Positions 35,272 to 44,368 of a stretch of DNA of 64,000 nucleotides are shown here, one piece after another. This stretch comes from Nocardioides hwasunensis (GTDB lineage: Bacteria; Actinomycetota; Actinomycetes; Propionibacteriales; Nocardioidaceae): the NCBI RefSeq assembly GCF_014779665.1, contig NZ_JACXYY010000005.1, forward strand, positions 1 to 64,000. The letters run 5' to 3'. The notes beneath the pieces are model-generated. The model ran no database searches, was not told the origin of the DNA, and was given only the letters and a program-made list of their open reading frames with translations. Position 1 is the stretch's first letter. Each line of letters begins with the position of its first letter. A program made the position numbers and the translations under genes.

Positions 35272-36107
35272 TGGCCACCCTGGCCACGCCTGCGCGCCCG
35301 GTCGCCGCGACCGAGGACGTACGTCCGGTGCGACGCCGGCTCGGCCCCGGCGCCCCGATCCGCTTCGGTGGTCTGATCGGCATAGCGGCGCTTCTGGGTG
35401 CCTGGGTCGTCGGCTCGGCCACCGGCCTGCTCGACCCGCGCAACCTCACCGAGCCGTGGACGGTGGTCGCCACCGCCGGGACGCTGGTCGAGAACGGCCG
35501 TCTGCAGGAGAGCCTGGTGACCTCGGGGGTGCGCGCCGCCCTCGGCCTGGGCCTCGGCGTCGCGGTCGGCACGGTCCTCGCCGTGGTCTCAGGGCTCTCC
35601 AGGATCGGCGAGTCCCTCATCGACGGGCCGATCCAGGTCAAGCGCTCCATCCCGACGCTGGCCCTGATCCCGCTGCTCATCCTGTGGCTGGGCATCGGCG
35701 AGCCGATGAAGGTCATCACGATCGCGCTGGCTGTCTTCGTGCCGATCTACATCCACACCCACAACGGCCTGCGCTCCATCGAGGGGAGGTACGCCGAGCT
35801 CGCAGAGACCCTCGGCGTCAGCCGCGCCGAGTTCGTCCGACACGTCGTGCTCCCGGGCGCGATGCCCGGCTTCCTGCTCGGCCTGCGCTTCGCGGTGACC
35901 TCGTCGCTGCTCGCGCTCGTCGTGGTGGAGGTCATCAACGCCACGAGCGGGATCGGCCACATGATCACGCTGGCGTCCAACTACGGCCAGACCGACATCA
36001 TCGTCGTCGGCCTGGTCGTCTACGCGCTGCTGGGCGTCACCGCCGACGCGGCCGTCCGGCTCATCGAGAGGAAGGCACTGTCATGGCGTCGCACACTGGC
36101 GAGCTGA
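35271..36107 (+). CDS. ABC transporter permease (SsuC type)
   Basis: This 278-residue inner-membrane permease has about six transmembrane helices. The cytoplasmic EAA loop (AETLGVSRAEFVRHVVLPGA, about residues 181-200) docks the ATPase. It belongs to the nitrate/sulfonate/taurine group. It overlaps the binding-protein gene by one base and the ATPase gene by 25 nt, so the three transporter parts are tightly coupled. Confidence 0.9.
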   Translation: MATLATPARPVAATEDVRPVRRRLGPGAPIRFGGLIGIAALLGAWVVGSATGLLDPRNLTEPWTVVATAGTLVENGRLQESLVTSGVRAALGLGLGVAVGTVLAVVSGLSRIGESLIDGPIQVKRSIPTLALIPLLILWLGIGEPMKVITIALAVFVPIYIHTHNGLRSIEGRYAELAETLGVSRAEFVRHVVLPGAMPGFLLGLRFAVTSSLLALVVVEVINATSGIGHMITLASNYGQTDIIVVGLVVYALLGVTADAAVRLIERKALSWRRTLAS

Positions 36108-36865
36108 AGCTCGACGCTGCTGTCCGGGTCCAGGCCCTGCACCGCAGCTTCAACGAGGCGGGCGGCGTGCTGAACGGCCTCGACCTCGACATCGCGCCCG
36201 GCGAGTTCGTGGCGCTCCTGGGCCGCAGCGGCTCGGGCAAGAGCACCCTCCTGCGTGCGCTCGCGGGCCTCGACCGCGGTGTCGCGGGCCACGGCCGCAT
36301 CGCGGTGCCCGAGCGCGTCTCGGTCGTCTTCCAGGACTCGCGGCTGCTGCCGTGGAAGCGGCTGCTCGACAACGTCGTCCTCGGTCTCCGGGTCCCGGGC
36401 GCCGCCGAGCGCGGCTCGCAGACCCTGGCCGAGGTGGGCCTGGCCGGGCGGGAGAAGGCATGGCCCCACGAGCTCTCGGGCGGCGAGCAGCAGCGCGCGT
36501 CCCTGGCCCGCTCGCTCGTGCGCGAACCGCAGCTGCTCCTGGCCGACGAGCCGTTCGGAGCTCTCGACGCGCTCACCCGGATCCGCATGCACACCCTGCT
36601 GCGGAGGCTCTGCGAGGTGCACCGGCCGGCAGTCCTGCTCGTCACCCACGACGTCGACGAGGCGATCGTGCTCGCCGACCGCGTGATCGTGCTCGACGAC
36701 GGCGTCGTGCGCCACGACGCGCGGATCGACCTCGGCACCCGCCGCTCGCAGGCCGACCCGGCCTTCGCGCGGCTGCGCGCCGAGCTGCTCCACGAGCTAG
36801 GCGTCGAGGACGACCACGACGCCGTGCGCGGCCGCTCGACCCTCGACGAGAGGGCGGCCTCGTGA
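36083..36865 (+). CDS. ABC transporter ATP-binding protein (SsuB type)
   Basis: This 260-residue ATPase has Walker A GRSGSGKSTLL (about residue 53), the Q-loop VVFQDSRLLPWKRLLDNV, signature LSGGEQQRASLARSL, Walker B LLLADEPFGALDAL and H-loop VTHDVDEA. The DSRLLPW Q-loop is typical of SsuB/TauB. ATG 36083 lies inside the permease gene after GAGAGGAAGG. The stop overlaps the GTG of the next monooxygenase (GTGA). Confidence 0.9.
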   Translation: MASHTGELKLDAAVRVQALHRSFNEAGGVLNGLDLDIAPGEFVALLGRSGSGKSTLLRALAGLDRGVAGHGRIAVPERVSVVFQDSRLLPWKRLLDNVVLGLRVPGAAERGSQTLAEVGLAGREKAWPHELSGGEQQRASLARSLVREPQLLLADEPFGALDALTRIRMHTLLRRLCEVHRPAVLLVTHDVDEAIVLADRVIVLDDGVVRHDARIDLGTRRSQADPAFARLRAELLHELGVEDDHDAVRGRSTLDERAAS

Positions 36866-38220
36866 CCGGGTCGCGCCGGCAGCTCCACCTCAACGCGTTC
36901 CTGATGAGCACCGGGCACCACGAGGCGTCGTGGCGGCGGGAGGAGAGCGACCCGGCGGCCAACACCGACGTCGCCCACTTCGTACGCCTCGCGCAGACGG
37001 CGGAGCGCGGCCTGCTGGACTCGGTGTTCTTCGCCGACAGCCCGGCCCTCATCGGCGAGGTCGGTCGCCGTCCGGCAGGCGCGCTCGAGCCGACCGTCCT
37101 GCTGACGGCCATGGGTGCGGCGACGTCGCACATCGGGCTGATCGCCACGGCGTCGACGTCCTACAACGACCCGTTCAACCTGGCCCGTCGCTTCTCCACG
37201 CTCGACCACGTCAGCGGCGGACGGGCCGGGTGGAACATCGTGACCACGGCCACGCTCGAGGCGGCGCGCAACTTCGGGCTCGAGGAGCTGCCCGCGCACG
37301 CCGATCGCTACCGCCGCGCGCGCGAGTTCGTCGAGGTCGCGACGAAGCTGTGGGACAGCTGGGAGGACGACGCGATCCTGGCCGACAAGGCGGCCGGCCG
37401 GTGGGGTGACACCTGCCGGGTGCACCCGATCGACCACGTGGGCCAGCACTTCCGGGTCGCCGGACCGCTCAACCTGCCGCGGTCGCCGCAGGGGCGCCCA
37501 GTGCTGGTCCAGGCAGGCTCGTCCGAGGACGGTCGTGACTTCGCCGCGCAGCACGCCGAGGCCATCTTCACCGCCCAGCAGACCCTCGAGGACGCCCAGG
37601 ACTTCTACGCCGACATCAAGGCCCGCGCCGTCACCTTCGGGCGCGACCCGGGGAGGCTGCTGGTCCTGCCGGGCATCGTCCCGGCGATCGGGTCGACCGA
37701 GGCCGAGGCCCGTGCGCTCGAGGAGGAGCTCGACGAGCTCATCCTCCCCGAGTACGCCCGGCGCCAGCTCGCCCGCACGCTGCGCGTGGCGCCCGAGCGG
37801 CTCGCGCTCGACGAGCAGCTGCCCGACGAGCTGCCCGACGAGGACCAGATCGAGGGGGCGAAGTCGCGCTACACGCTGATCGTCACCCTGGCCCGGCGGG
37901 AGCGACTGACCGTGCGCGAGCTCATCGGTCGCCTCGGCGGGGGACGCGGGCACCGCACGTTCTCCGGCACGCCGGAGCAGGTCGCCGACGCCATCGAGCA
38001 CTGGTTCACCAGCGGTGCGGCCGACGGCTTCAACGTGATGCCGCCCGCCCTGCCCTCCGGGCTCGACGCCTTCGTCGACCACGTGGTGCCGATCCTGCGC
38101 TCGCGCGGGTTGTTCCGCACGGAGTACACAGGAAGCACGCTGCGCGACCACTACGGGCTGGACCGGCCCGTCAGCCAGTACGCGCCCTCGTCGCCGATCC
38201 ACGTCAAGGAGACTGCATGA
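36862..38220 (+). CDS. LLM-class monooxygenase, NtaA/SnaA/DszA family
   Basis: This 452-residue flavin-dependent enzyme starts VTGSRRQLHLNAFLMSTGHH. Family motifs are VFFADSPALIGEV, FSTLDHVSGGRAGWNIVTTA and GRPVLVQAGSSEDGRDFAAQ. The family oxidises nitrilotriacetate, dibenzothiophene sulfone, pristinamycin precursors and related organosulfur compounds with FMNH2. Encoded directly behind SsuABC-type genes and overlapping both neighbours, it is likely to process the imported compound together with the first monooxygenase. The exact substrate is unknown. Confidence 0.86.
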   Translation: MTGSRRQLHLNAFLMSTGHHEASWRREESDPAANTDVAHFVRLAQTAERGLLDSVFFADSPALIGEVGRRPAGALEPTVLLTAMGAATSHIGLIATASTSYNDPFNLARRFSTLDHVSGGRAGWNIVTTATLEAARNFGLEELPAHADRYRRAREFVEVATKLWDSWEDDAILADKAAGRWGDTCRVHPIDHVGQHFRVAGPLNLPRSPQGRPVLVQAGSSEDGRDFAAQHAEAIFTAQQTLEDAQDFYADIKARAVTFGRDPGRLLVLPGIVPAIGSTEAEARALEEELDELILPEYARRQLARTLRVAPERLALDEQLPDELPDEDQIEGAKSRYTLIVTLARRERLTVRELIGRLGGGRGHRTFSGTPEQVADAIEHWFTSGAADGFNVMPPALPSGLDAFVDHVVPILRSRGLFRTEYTGSTLRDHYGLDRPVSQYAPSSPIHVKETA

Positions 38221-39275
38221 ACGAGCGCATCAGCTACGAGCACTACCGCCCTCTGGGCCGCACCGGCGTCCAGGTCAGCCCGCTGACCCTCGGCGCGATG
38301 ATGTTCGGCGCGTGGGGCAACACCGACCACGACGACTCGATCGCGATCATCCACCGCGCGCTCGACGCCGGGATCAACGTCATCGACACCGCCGACGTCT
38401 ATGCCCGCGGTGAGTCGGAGGAGATCGTGGGCAAGGCGCTGCAGGCCCGCGCGGGCAGCCGCGACGACGTCTTCCTCGCCACCAAGTTCCACGCCGGCAT
38501 GCACGACGAGGACCCCAACCAGCAGGGCAACTCGCGCCGCTGGATCGTCCGCGAGGTCGAGAGCTCCCTGCGCCGGCTCCAGGTCGACCACATCGACCTC
38601 TACCAGGTCCACCGACCCGATCCGAGGGTCGACGTCGACGAGACACTGGGTGCCCTGACCGACCTCGTGCGGCAGGGCAAGATCCGCTACCTCGGCACGT
38701 CGACGTTCCTGCCGTCGCAGGTCGTCGAGGCGCAGTGGGTGGCCGAGAAGCGCCAGCGGGAGCGTCCGGTCACCGAGCAGCCGCCGTACTCCATCCTGGC
38801 CCGCGAGGTGGAGCGCGACATCCTGCCGACCGCCGAGAAGTACGGCCTCGGCGTGCTGCCGTGGAGCCCGCTCGCCGGTGGGTGGCTCTCGGGCCGCTAC
38901 CGCCGCGGCGGGGAGCGTCCGGCGACGTCGAGCCGGATGAGCCGCCAGCCCGCGCGGCACGACCCGGACAGCCCCGAGAACCGGGTGAAGCTGGAGGCGG
39001 TGTACGCGCTGCAGGAGCTCGCCGAAGAGGCCGGGCTGTCGCTGATCCACCTCGCCATCGGCTTCGTGATCGCCCACCCGGCGATCTCCTCGGCCATCAT
39101 CGGCCCGCGCACGATGGAGCAGCTCGAGTCGCAGCTCGGCGCCGCGGAGGTGGCGCTGCCGGCCGACGTGCTCGACCGGATCGACGAGATCGTCCCTCCC
39201 GGCACCACGCTCAACGAGGCCGACCGCGGTTACGCACCGCCGGCCCTCGTCGAGGCGGCGCTCCGGCGTCGCTGA
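38217..39275 (+). CDS. Aldo/keto reductase
   Basis: This 352-residue NADPH-dependent TIM-barrel reductase starts MNERISYEHYRPLGRTGVQV. Catalytic residues appear as Asp in NVIDTADVYARGESE, Lys in DVFLATKFHAGM and His in DLYQVHRPDP. The C-terminal AISSAIIGPRTMEQLESQL binds the cofactor. It is the last gene of the operon (ATGA overlap upstream, terminator downstream) and probably reduces the aldehyde or ketone released by the monooxygenases. Confidence 0.9.
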   Translation: MNERISYEHYRPLGRTGVQVSPLTLGAMMFGAWGNTDHDDSIAIIHRALDAGINVIDTADVYARGESEEIVGKALQARAGSRDDVFLATKFHAGMHDEDPNQQGNSRRWIVREVESSLRRLQVDHIDLYQVHRPDPRVDVDETLGALTDLVRQGKIRYLGTSTFLPSQVVEAQWVAEKRQRERPVTEQPPYSILAREVERDILPTAEKYGLGVLPWSPLAGGWLSGRYRRGGERPATSSRMSRQPARHDPDSPENRVKLEAVYALQELAEEAGLSLIHLAIGFVIAHPAISSAIIGPRTMEQLESQLGAAEVALPADVLDRIDEIVPPGTTLNEADRGYAPPALVEAALRRR

Positions 39276-39281
39276 GGCGTG

Positions 39282-39316
39282 CCCGCTGTCCGGTCTCGGG
39301 GGGACCGGACAGCGGG
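39282..39316 (+). terminator. Terminator of the sulfonate-type operon
   Basis: Arms CCCGCTGTCCGGTC (39282-39295) and GACCGGACAGCGGG (39303-39316) pair perfectly around a 7-nt loop, starting 6 nt after the reductase stop. Confidence 0.88.
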
Positions 39317-39427
39317 GACGCGCACGCCCGCAGGGGTGTGACATCGCTCCCCCTGGGGAACAACCGGTGCCGCGCGGTGGCTGAGGTAGGTCGTACATTC
39401 CTCAACTTCTCTGGAGGCACCACCTTC

Positions 39428-40516
39428 ATGTCCCGTGCATTCGAGCCCCTCACCGTCGGCCGCTGGCAGCTCCCGCAGCGCTTCGTGATGGCCCCCCTCA
39501 CCCGCAACCGTGCGGGTGCCGGTCACGCGCCCGGCCCGCTGAACGCCGAGTACTACGGCCAGCGTGCCGGAGCCGGCCTGATCATCACCGAGGGCACCGC
39601 GCCGAGCCAGGTGGGTCAGGGATACCTCGACGTCCCCGGTCTCTACACCGACGAGCAGGTCGCCGGTTGGCGGCTGGTCGCCGACGCCGTCCACGCCCGC
39701 GACGGGGTGATCGTGGCCCAGCTGATGCACGCGGGTCGCATCGCGCACGCCGACAACAAGGACGGCGTCGAGACGATCGCCCCAAGCGCCGTGCAGGCGC
39801 CCGGCGAGATGGTGACCGCGGCCGGCTCCCTGCCCCACGACGTGCCGCGCTCGCCCGGCACCGACGAGATCCCCGGCCTCGTCGCCGACTACGTCACGGC
39901 AGCACGCAACGCGATCGCAGCCGGGCTCGACGGCGTGGAGGTGCACGGCGCCAACGGCTACCTGCTGCACCAGTTCCTCGACCCGGCCTCGAACGTCCGC
40001 GACGACGTCTACGGCGGGTCGCCGGAGAACCGTGCGCGCTTCGTCGTCGAGGTGGTCACCGCCGTCGCCGAGGCGATCGGCGCCGACCGGGTGGGGCTGC
40101 GACTGAGCCCCGGGCACCAGTTCAACGGCATCACCGAGGAGCCCGGCAGCGACCTGACCGCGACCTACCGCGCGGTCGTCGACGGCGTCGCCCCCCTCGG
40201 GCTGGCCTACCTGAGCGTGCTCGCCAGCCCGCTCGAGCCCCTCGAGACCCTGGTGCGCGACCTCCACGAGCGCTTCGGTGGCGTGGTGCTCCTCAACAGC
40301 GGTTTCGGGGACATCACCTCGCTGAAGTCCGTCGAGGACCTGCTCGAGACCGGACTGGCCGACGCCGTCGTGGTCGGGCGCCCGTTCCTCGCCAACCCGG
40401 ACCTCGCCGAGCGCTGGCGCCGGGGTGCCGAGCTCAACGAGCCGGACCAGTCGACGTTCTACGGCGGTGGGGCCGAGGGCTACACCGACTACCCGACGCT
40501 CGACCAGGCTTCCTGA
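39428..40516 (+). CDS. Old yellow enzyme family alkene reductase
   Basis: This 362-residue FMN enzyme reduces activated C=C bonds with NAD(P)H. Motifs include RFVMAPLTRNRA, the TEGTAPSQVGQGY flavin region, QLMHAGRIAH, the substrate-binding GVEVHGANGYLLHQFLDP (His/Asn pair), NVRDDVYGGSPENRARF and the ADAVVVGRPFLANPDL end. Length and order are typical of the NemA/XenB-like group. GGAGG lies 10 nt before the ATG. The gene stands alone, after a terminator and before a leaderless DUF418 gene. Confidence 0.92.
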   Translation: MSRAFEPLTVGRWQLPQRFVMAPLTRNRAGAGHAPGPLNAEYYGQRAGAGLIITEGTAPSQVGQGYLDVPGLYTDEQVAGWRLVADAVHARDGVIVAQLMHAGRIAHADNKDGVETIAPSAVQAPGEMVTAAGSLPHDVPRSPGTDEIPGLVADYVTAARNAIAAGLDGVEVHGANGYLLHQFLDPASNVRDDVYGGSPENRARFVVEVVTAVAEAIGADRVGLRLSPGHQFNGITEEPGSDLTATYRAVVDGVAPLGLAYLSVLASPLEPLETLVRDLHERFGGVVLLNSGFGDITSLKSVEDLLETGLADAVVVGRPFLANPDLAERWRRGAELNEPDQSTFYGGGAEGYTDYPTLDQAS

Positions 40517-40538
40517 GCGACCGGCGGTGGCGGTCCGC

Positions 40539-40567
40539 TGTCAATAATGGAGTGAACGCTCTAGTAT
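40539..40567 (+). promoter_or_regulatory. Promoter for a leaderless DUF418 gene
   Basis: TGTCAA (40539-40544), 17-bp spacer, TAGTAT (40562-40567), then GTG 7 nt later. Within the spacer, GAGTGAACGCTC (40550-40561) has GAG/CTC arms and is a candidate repressor site. Confidence 0.6.
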
Positions 40568-40574
40568 TACGGCT

Positions 40575-41747
40575 GTGACCGCCACCGCCGCGCCCCGCGC
40601 CGGGTCGACGCCCACCACGGAACGGTCCCTCGGCCCGGACCTGGCGCGCGGGGTGATGCTGCTCGCGATCGCGCTGGCCAACTCGCACTACTTCCTGGTG
40701 GGGTCGTCGTACCTCGGCGGCTTCCCGCTCGGGCAGGGGCCGGTCGACCGGGCAGTGGCGTGGGCGACCACGACCTTCGTCGACGGACGCGCGTTCCCGA
40801 TGTTCGGCCTGCTCTTCGGCTACGGCGTCGCGCAGATCGTCCGGCGGCAGGGGGACGCACGACCGCGGACCGTGCGCCGCCTGCTGTGGCGACGGGCCGG
40901 CGTGCTCGTCGTCGTCGGCTTCCTCCACGCGGTCCTGCTCTACGTCGGCGACATCCTCGCGGCCTACGGCGTGCTGCTCCTCGTCGGTGCGTGGGCCGTG
41001 CGCTGGCGCGACGGCTGGCTGCTCGGTGTCGCGGCGGCGTTCTGGCTGCTCACGGCGCTTCCCGGCGACGGGACCCTCGCCGACGCCACCGAGGGGCCCG
41101 ACCTCGCCACCATGCTGCCGACCGACCTCGGGGCGATGCTCGTGGACCGTGCCTTCGCGTCCGCGTTCATCGCCTCGCTGGGACCCGTCGGGTTCGCGTG
41201 CCCCTTCCTCCTCGGGCTCTGGGCCGGACGCCGACGGCTGCTCGAGCGGCCGGCGGCCGAGCATCGGGCGCGGCGTGCGCGGGGTCTGCTCGCCGTCGGG
41301 CTGGGCGGGGTCGCCGCCGCGGCCGTCGGTGCCCAGCCGCTCGCCCTGCTCCAGCTCGGAGGCGGTGTGGTGCCCGACGGGCCGACCCTGTCGCGGCTGG
41401 CCGCCCTGCACGACGCGACGGGCGTCCTGGGCGGGCTCGGGTACGCCGCCCTCATCGCGTTGCTCGCCCTGCGGATCGAGGAGTCGGGGCGCGCGGGGCG
41501 CCGCGTGGTGCTCGCGCTGCAGGCTGTGGGCCAGCGGTCGATGACCTGCTACCTCGCGCAGTCGGTCGTGTGGACGCTGGCGTTCACACCCGCGCTGCTC
41601 GGCCTCGCGGACGACCTGACCATCGCCACCGACGCGCTGCTCGCGATCAGCGCCTGGCTCCTCACGGTGGCGCTCGCCGACTGGCTGCGCCGCACCGGGC
41701 GTCGGGGTCCGTTCGAGGTGATCGTCAGGCGGGCGACGTACCGCTGA
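40575..41747 (+). CDS. DUF418 family membrane protein
   Basis: This 390-residue polytopic protein has about ten helices. It contains RSLGPDLARGVMLLAIALAN, FVDGRAFPMFGLLFGYGVAQ and the C-terminal DUF418 signature AVGQRSMTCYLAQSVVWT. DUF418 proteins belong to the acyltransferase-3-like membrane superfamily; no reaction is established. The GTG start is fixed by the adjoining promoter. The 3' end overlaps the convergent MFS gene by 23 nt. Confidence 0.88.
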   Translation: MTATAAPRAGSTPTTERSLGPDLARGVMLLAIALANSHYFLVGSSYLGGFPLGQGPVDRAVAWATTTFVDGRAFPMFGLLFGYGVAQIVRRQGDARPRTVRRLLWRRAGVLVVVGFLHAVLLYVGDILAAYGVLLLVGAWAVRWRDGWLLGVAAAFWLLTALPGDGTLADATEGPDLATMLPTDLGAMLVDRAFASAFIASLGPVGFACPFLLGLWAGRRRLLERPAAEHRARRARGLLAVGLGGVAAAAVGAQPLALLQLGGGVVPDGPTLSRLAALHDATGVLGGLGYAALIALLALRIEESGRAGRRVVLALQAVGQRSMTCYLAQSVVWTLAFTPALLGLADDLTIATDALLAISAWLLTVALADWLRRTGRRGPFEVIVRRATYR

Positions 41748-43152
41748 CGGCGTCGGGTCGCACGACGGCCCGCCACGCGGCCAGCACTCCGATCACGCCG
41801 ATCACGACCGCCAGCACGTAGACGACGGGGAACGGGTCGAGGTCGGCCCGGACCGCGACCGAGTAGGCGATCCCGCTGATCGACAGCGCCAGCGCGGCGC
41901 CCAGCGAGTCGGCGACGGTGAGTGCGGAGGAGTTGAATCCCCGGTCCTCGTCGCTGGTCGCGGCGAGCATCGCCACGCCGGTGCGCGGGTAGGCGAAGCC
42001 CATGCCGATGCTGGCGAAGACGTAGGCCACGATCGGTCCGAGCGCGGGCACCCCGTCGCCGTGCGAGCGCAGCCAGACCAGCAGCGCGATGCCGGTCACG
42101 CCCACGAGCACGACGATCGTCCCGAACCGCAGCGCGGCCTCGTTGGACACCCGCTCGCTGAGGCGCGACGACGCCTGGCTGGACGCCGCCCACACCAGGC
42201 CGACGAAGGTCAGGGCGATGCCGGCCTGGCCGGGCGTGAGGTCCCACCGCTCCTGCAGGACGTAGACGATGTAGGCCTCGGCGCAGAAGAAGGACGCGCT
42301 CAGCAGGCCCCGTGTCGCGATGACGGACGGCAGCCCTCGGCCGCCGCGCAACGTGCCGACCGGGAGCAGCGGACGCAGCCCGACCACGACGAGGACGAAC
42401 GCGAGCGCCGCCGCGACCAGGACCAGCCCGCGCCCCGACCCGAGCAGCTCGAGGGCGAGCACCGCGACGGCGGCGAGGACCGCCCAGCCGAGGCGCGAGC
42501 GCGGGGTGGGGGCCGGATCGACCGGGACCGGCTGCGAGCGCGCGGTCCCGGTCACCAGCACGGCGGCCACGGCGATCAGGGCGACGATGCCGAGGAACAC
42601 CCACCGCCAGCCGACGGTGTGCGCGACGAACGCCGCGACACCCGGCCCGAAGAGGGCCGGGAGCACCCAGGCCGCGGCGAACGCGGCGAAGACGGCACCG
42701 CGCAGGCGGGCCGGGTAGGCCAGCCCGACGAGCACGTAGGCGACGACGATCATGGCGCCGCTGCCCAGCCCCTGCACGATGCGGCCGAGGACGAAGGCCT
42801 CCATGCCAGGCGCGGTCCCGCAGACGACCATGCCGAGGGCGAAGGTGACCATCGACGTCACGAGGGGGCGCAGCGGTCCGCTCCGGTCGGACCACATGCC
42901 GGCGACGACCATGCCGACGACTCCGCTGGCGAAGGGCGCCGCGAAGGAGATCGCGTAGTAGTCGAACCCGTCCAGGCTCCGCGCGACCGTGGGCATGATC
43001 GTGGTGACGGCCATCGCCTCGAAGGCGGCGAACACGATCAGGGAGAACAGGCCGACGGTGGTCGCGGCGTAGGCCGGGGACAGGATCCCCTCGCGGGGCT
43101 CGGTCCCGCTGGGAGTGGTGCTGGTGCTCACCTGACGAAGGTAGGACCTCAT
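41725..43152 (-). CDS. MFS transporter, drug-efflux type
   Basis: This 475-residue permease has about 12-14 helices and the MFS loop motif GMWSDRSGPLRPL (about residue 84). SLIVFAAFEAMAVTTIMPTV at the first helix is typical of multidrug efflux members. It probably exports a drug-like compound by proton antiport. ATG 43152 is used; GTG 43158 and an internal GTG at 43131 (VSTSTTPSG) are alternatives. It diverges from an LLM oxidoreductase gene 53 nt away, so the two may share control. Confidence 0.88.
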   Translation of the reverse strand: MRSYLRQVSTSTTPSGTEPREGILSPAYAATTVGLFSLIVFAAFEAMAVTTIMPTVARSLDGFDYYAISFAAPFASGVVGMVVAGMWSDRSGPLRPLVTSMVTFALGMVVCGTAPGMEAFVLGRIVQGLGSGAMIVVAYVLVGLAYPARLRGAVFAAFAAAWVLPALFGPGVAAFVAHTVGWRWVFLGIVALIAVAAVLVTGTARSQPVPVDPAPTPRSRLGWAVLAAVAVLALELLGSGRGLVLVAAALAFVLVVVGLRPLLPVGTLRGGRGLPSVIATRGLLSASFFCAEAYIVYVLQERWDLTPGQAGIALTFVGLVWAASSQASSRLSERVSNEAALRFGTIVVLVGVTGIALLVWLRSHGDGVPALGPIVAYVFASIGMGFAYPRTGVAMLAATSDEDRGFNSSALTVADSLGAALALSISGIAYSVAVRADLDPFPVVYVLAVVIGVIGVLAAWRAVVRPDAVSGTSPA

Positions 43153-43205
43153 GTGCACCAGAGGTCAATCGGAATAACGGCGGCGTCGATCGCGCTGGGA
43201 TCACA

Positions 43206-44240
43206 GTGACTGCTCTCTCCGTGCTCGACCTCGTGCCCGTCCGCAGCGACCAGACCACCGGTGACGCGATCGCCGCCTCCCGCAGCCTCGCGCAGGCCGC
43301 CGACGAACTGGGCTACACCCGCTACTGGATCGCCGAGCACCACAACATGCCGGCCGTCGCGGCGACCAACCCGCCGGTGCTCATCGCGATGCTCGCCGCC
43401 GCCACCTCGCGCATCAAGGTGGGCTCGGGTGGTGTGATGCTGCCCAACCACGCGCCCCTCGTGGTCGCCGAGCAGTTCGCCCTGCTGGAGGCGGCCTACC
43501 CCGGGCGCATCGACCTCGGCATCGGCCGCGCGCCCGGCACCGACCCGCTGACCAGGTACGTCCTGCGCGGCGGGAGCGCGGAGTCGGCCGACGAGGCGGT
43601 CAGCAAGTTCCCCGACTACGTCGAGGACATCCGCACGCTGATGACCACCGACGGCGTCGAGCTTCAGATCGGGCCACGGCGCCAGCCGTTGCGCGCGACC
43701 CCGTCGGCCCGCTCGGTCGCCGACATCTGGCTGCTCGGCTCCTCGGACTACTCGGCGCGCCTGGCCGCGGAGAAGGGCCTGCCCTACGTCTTCGCCCACC
43801 ACTTCCAGGGTGAGGGCACCGGCGTCGCGCTGGACCTCTACCGCTCGTCGTACCGGCCCTCCCCGGAGCATCCCGAGCCGCGCACCTTCCTCACCGTCAA
43901 CGCCGTCGTCGCCGAGACCGAGGAGGAGGCGCGCCGGCAGGCGCTGCCCAACATGCAGATGATGCTCTCCCTGCGGTCGGGCGCGCCGCTGCTGCCGCAG
44001 CGCCTCGTCGAGGAGGCCGAGGCGGTCGAGATGACCTCGGAGCAGCGCTCGTTCGGAGAGGCGATGGCACGACGCTGGGTCGTCGGCGACCCCGAGCAGG
44101 CGAAGAAGCAGATCGCCGAGCTCGCCGGGGAGTACGGCGTCGACGAGGTGATGGTGCACCCGGTCTCGGGTGCCCACGCGGGCACCGACGCGACCACCTC
44201 GCCCAACCGCGAGACGACGCTGCGGCTGCTCGCCTCGTGA
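43206..44240 (+). CDS. LLM-class flavin-dependent oxidoreductase (MsnO8-like)
   Basis: This 344-residue luciferase-like protein starts VTALSVLDLVPVRSDQTTGD. It has the MsnO8 group pattern RYWIAEHHNMPAVAATNPPV, KVGSGGVMLPNHAPLVVAEQ and RIDLGIGRAPGTDPLTRYVL, then LPYVFAHHFQ. Substrates are unknown for most members. The GTG at 43206 lacks a strong ribosome site. It lies opposite the MFS pump. Confidence 0.88.
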   Translation: MTALSVLDLVPVRSDQTTGDAIAASRSLAQAADELGYTRYWIAEHHNMPAVAATNPPVLIAMLAAATSRIKVGSGGVMLPNHAPLVVAEQFALLEAAYPGRIDLGIGRAPGTDPLTRYVLRGGSAESADEAVSKFPDYVEDIRTLMTTDGVELQIGPRRQPLRATPSARSVADIWLLGSSDYSARLAAEKGLPYVFAHHFQGEGTGVALDLYRSSYRPSPEHPEPRTFLTVNAVVAETEEEARRQALPNMQMMLSLRSGAPLLPQRLVEEAEAVEMTSEQRSFGEAMARRWVVGDPEQAKKQIAELAGEYGVDEVMVHPVSGAHAGTDATTSPNRETTLRLLAS

Positions 44241-44368
44241 TGTGACCGTCGCAACACCGATTCGTCCCAAAGGCGGATCACCTGTGCACTGAGCTTCACC
44301 TATTTTAGGTACGCCTGTCGCCCGGAAGCGGTCCGCGTGAGGGTGACCTGAAAGAGACTCCACGGCGC

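Noticed and set aside
44301..44320. Possible DtxR/IdeR iron box (TTTTAGGTACGCCT) upstream of the surface protein
   Set aside because: Only one half resembles TTAGGTTAGGCTAACCTAA; the second half does not match.
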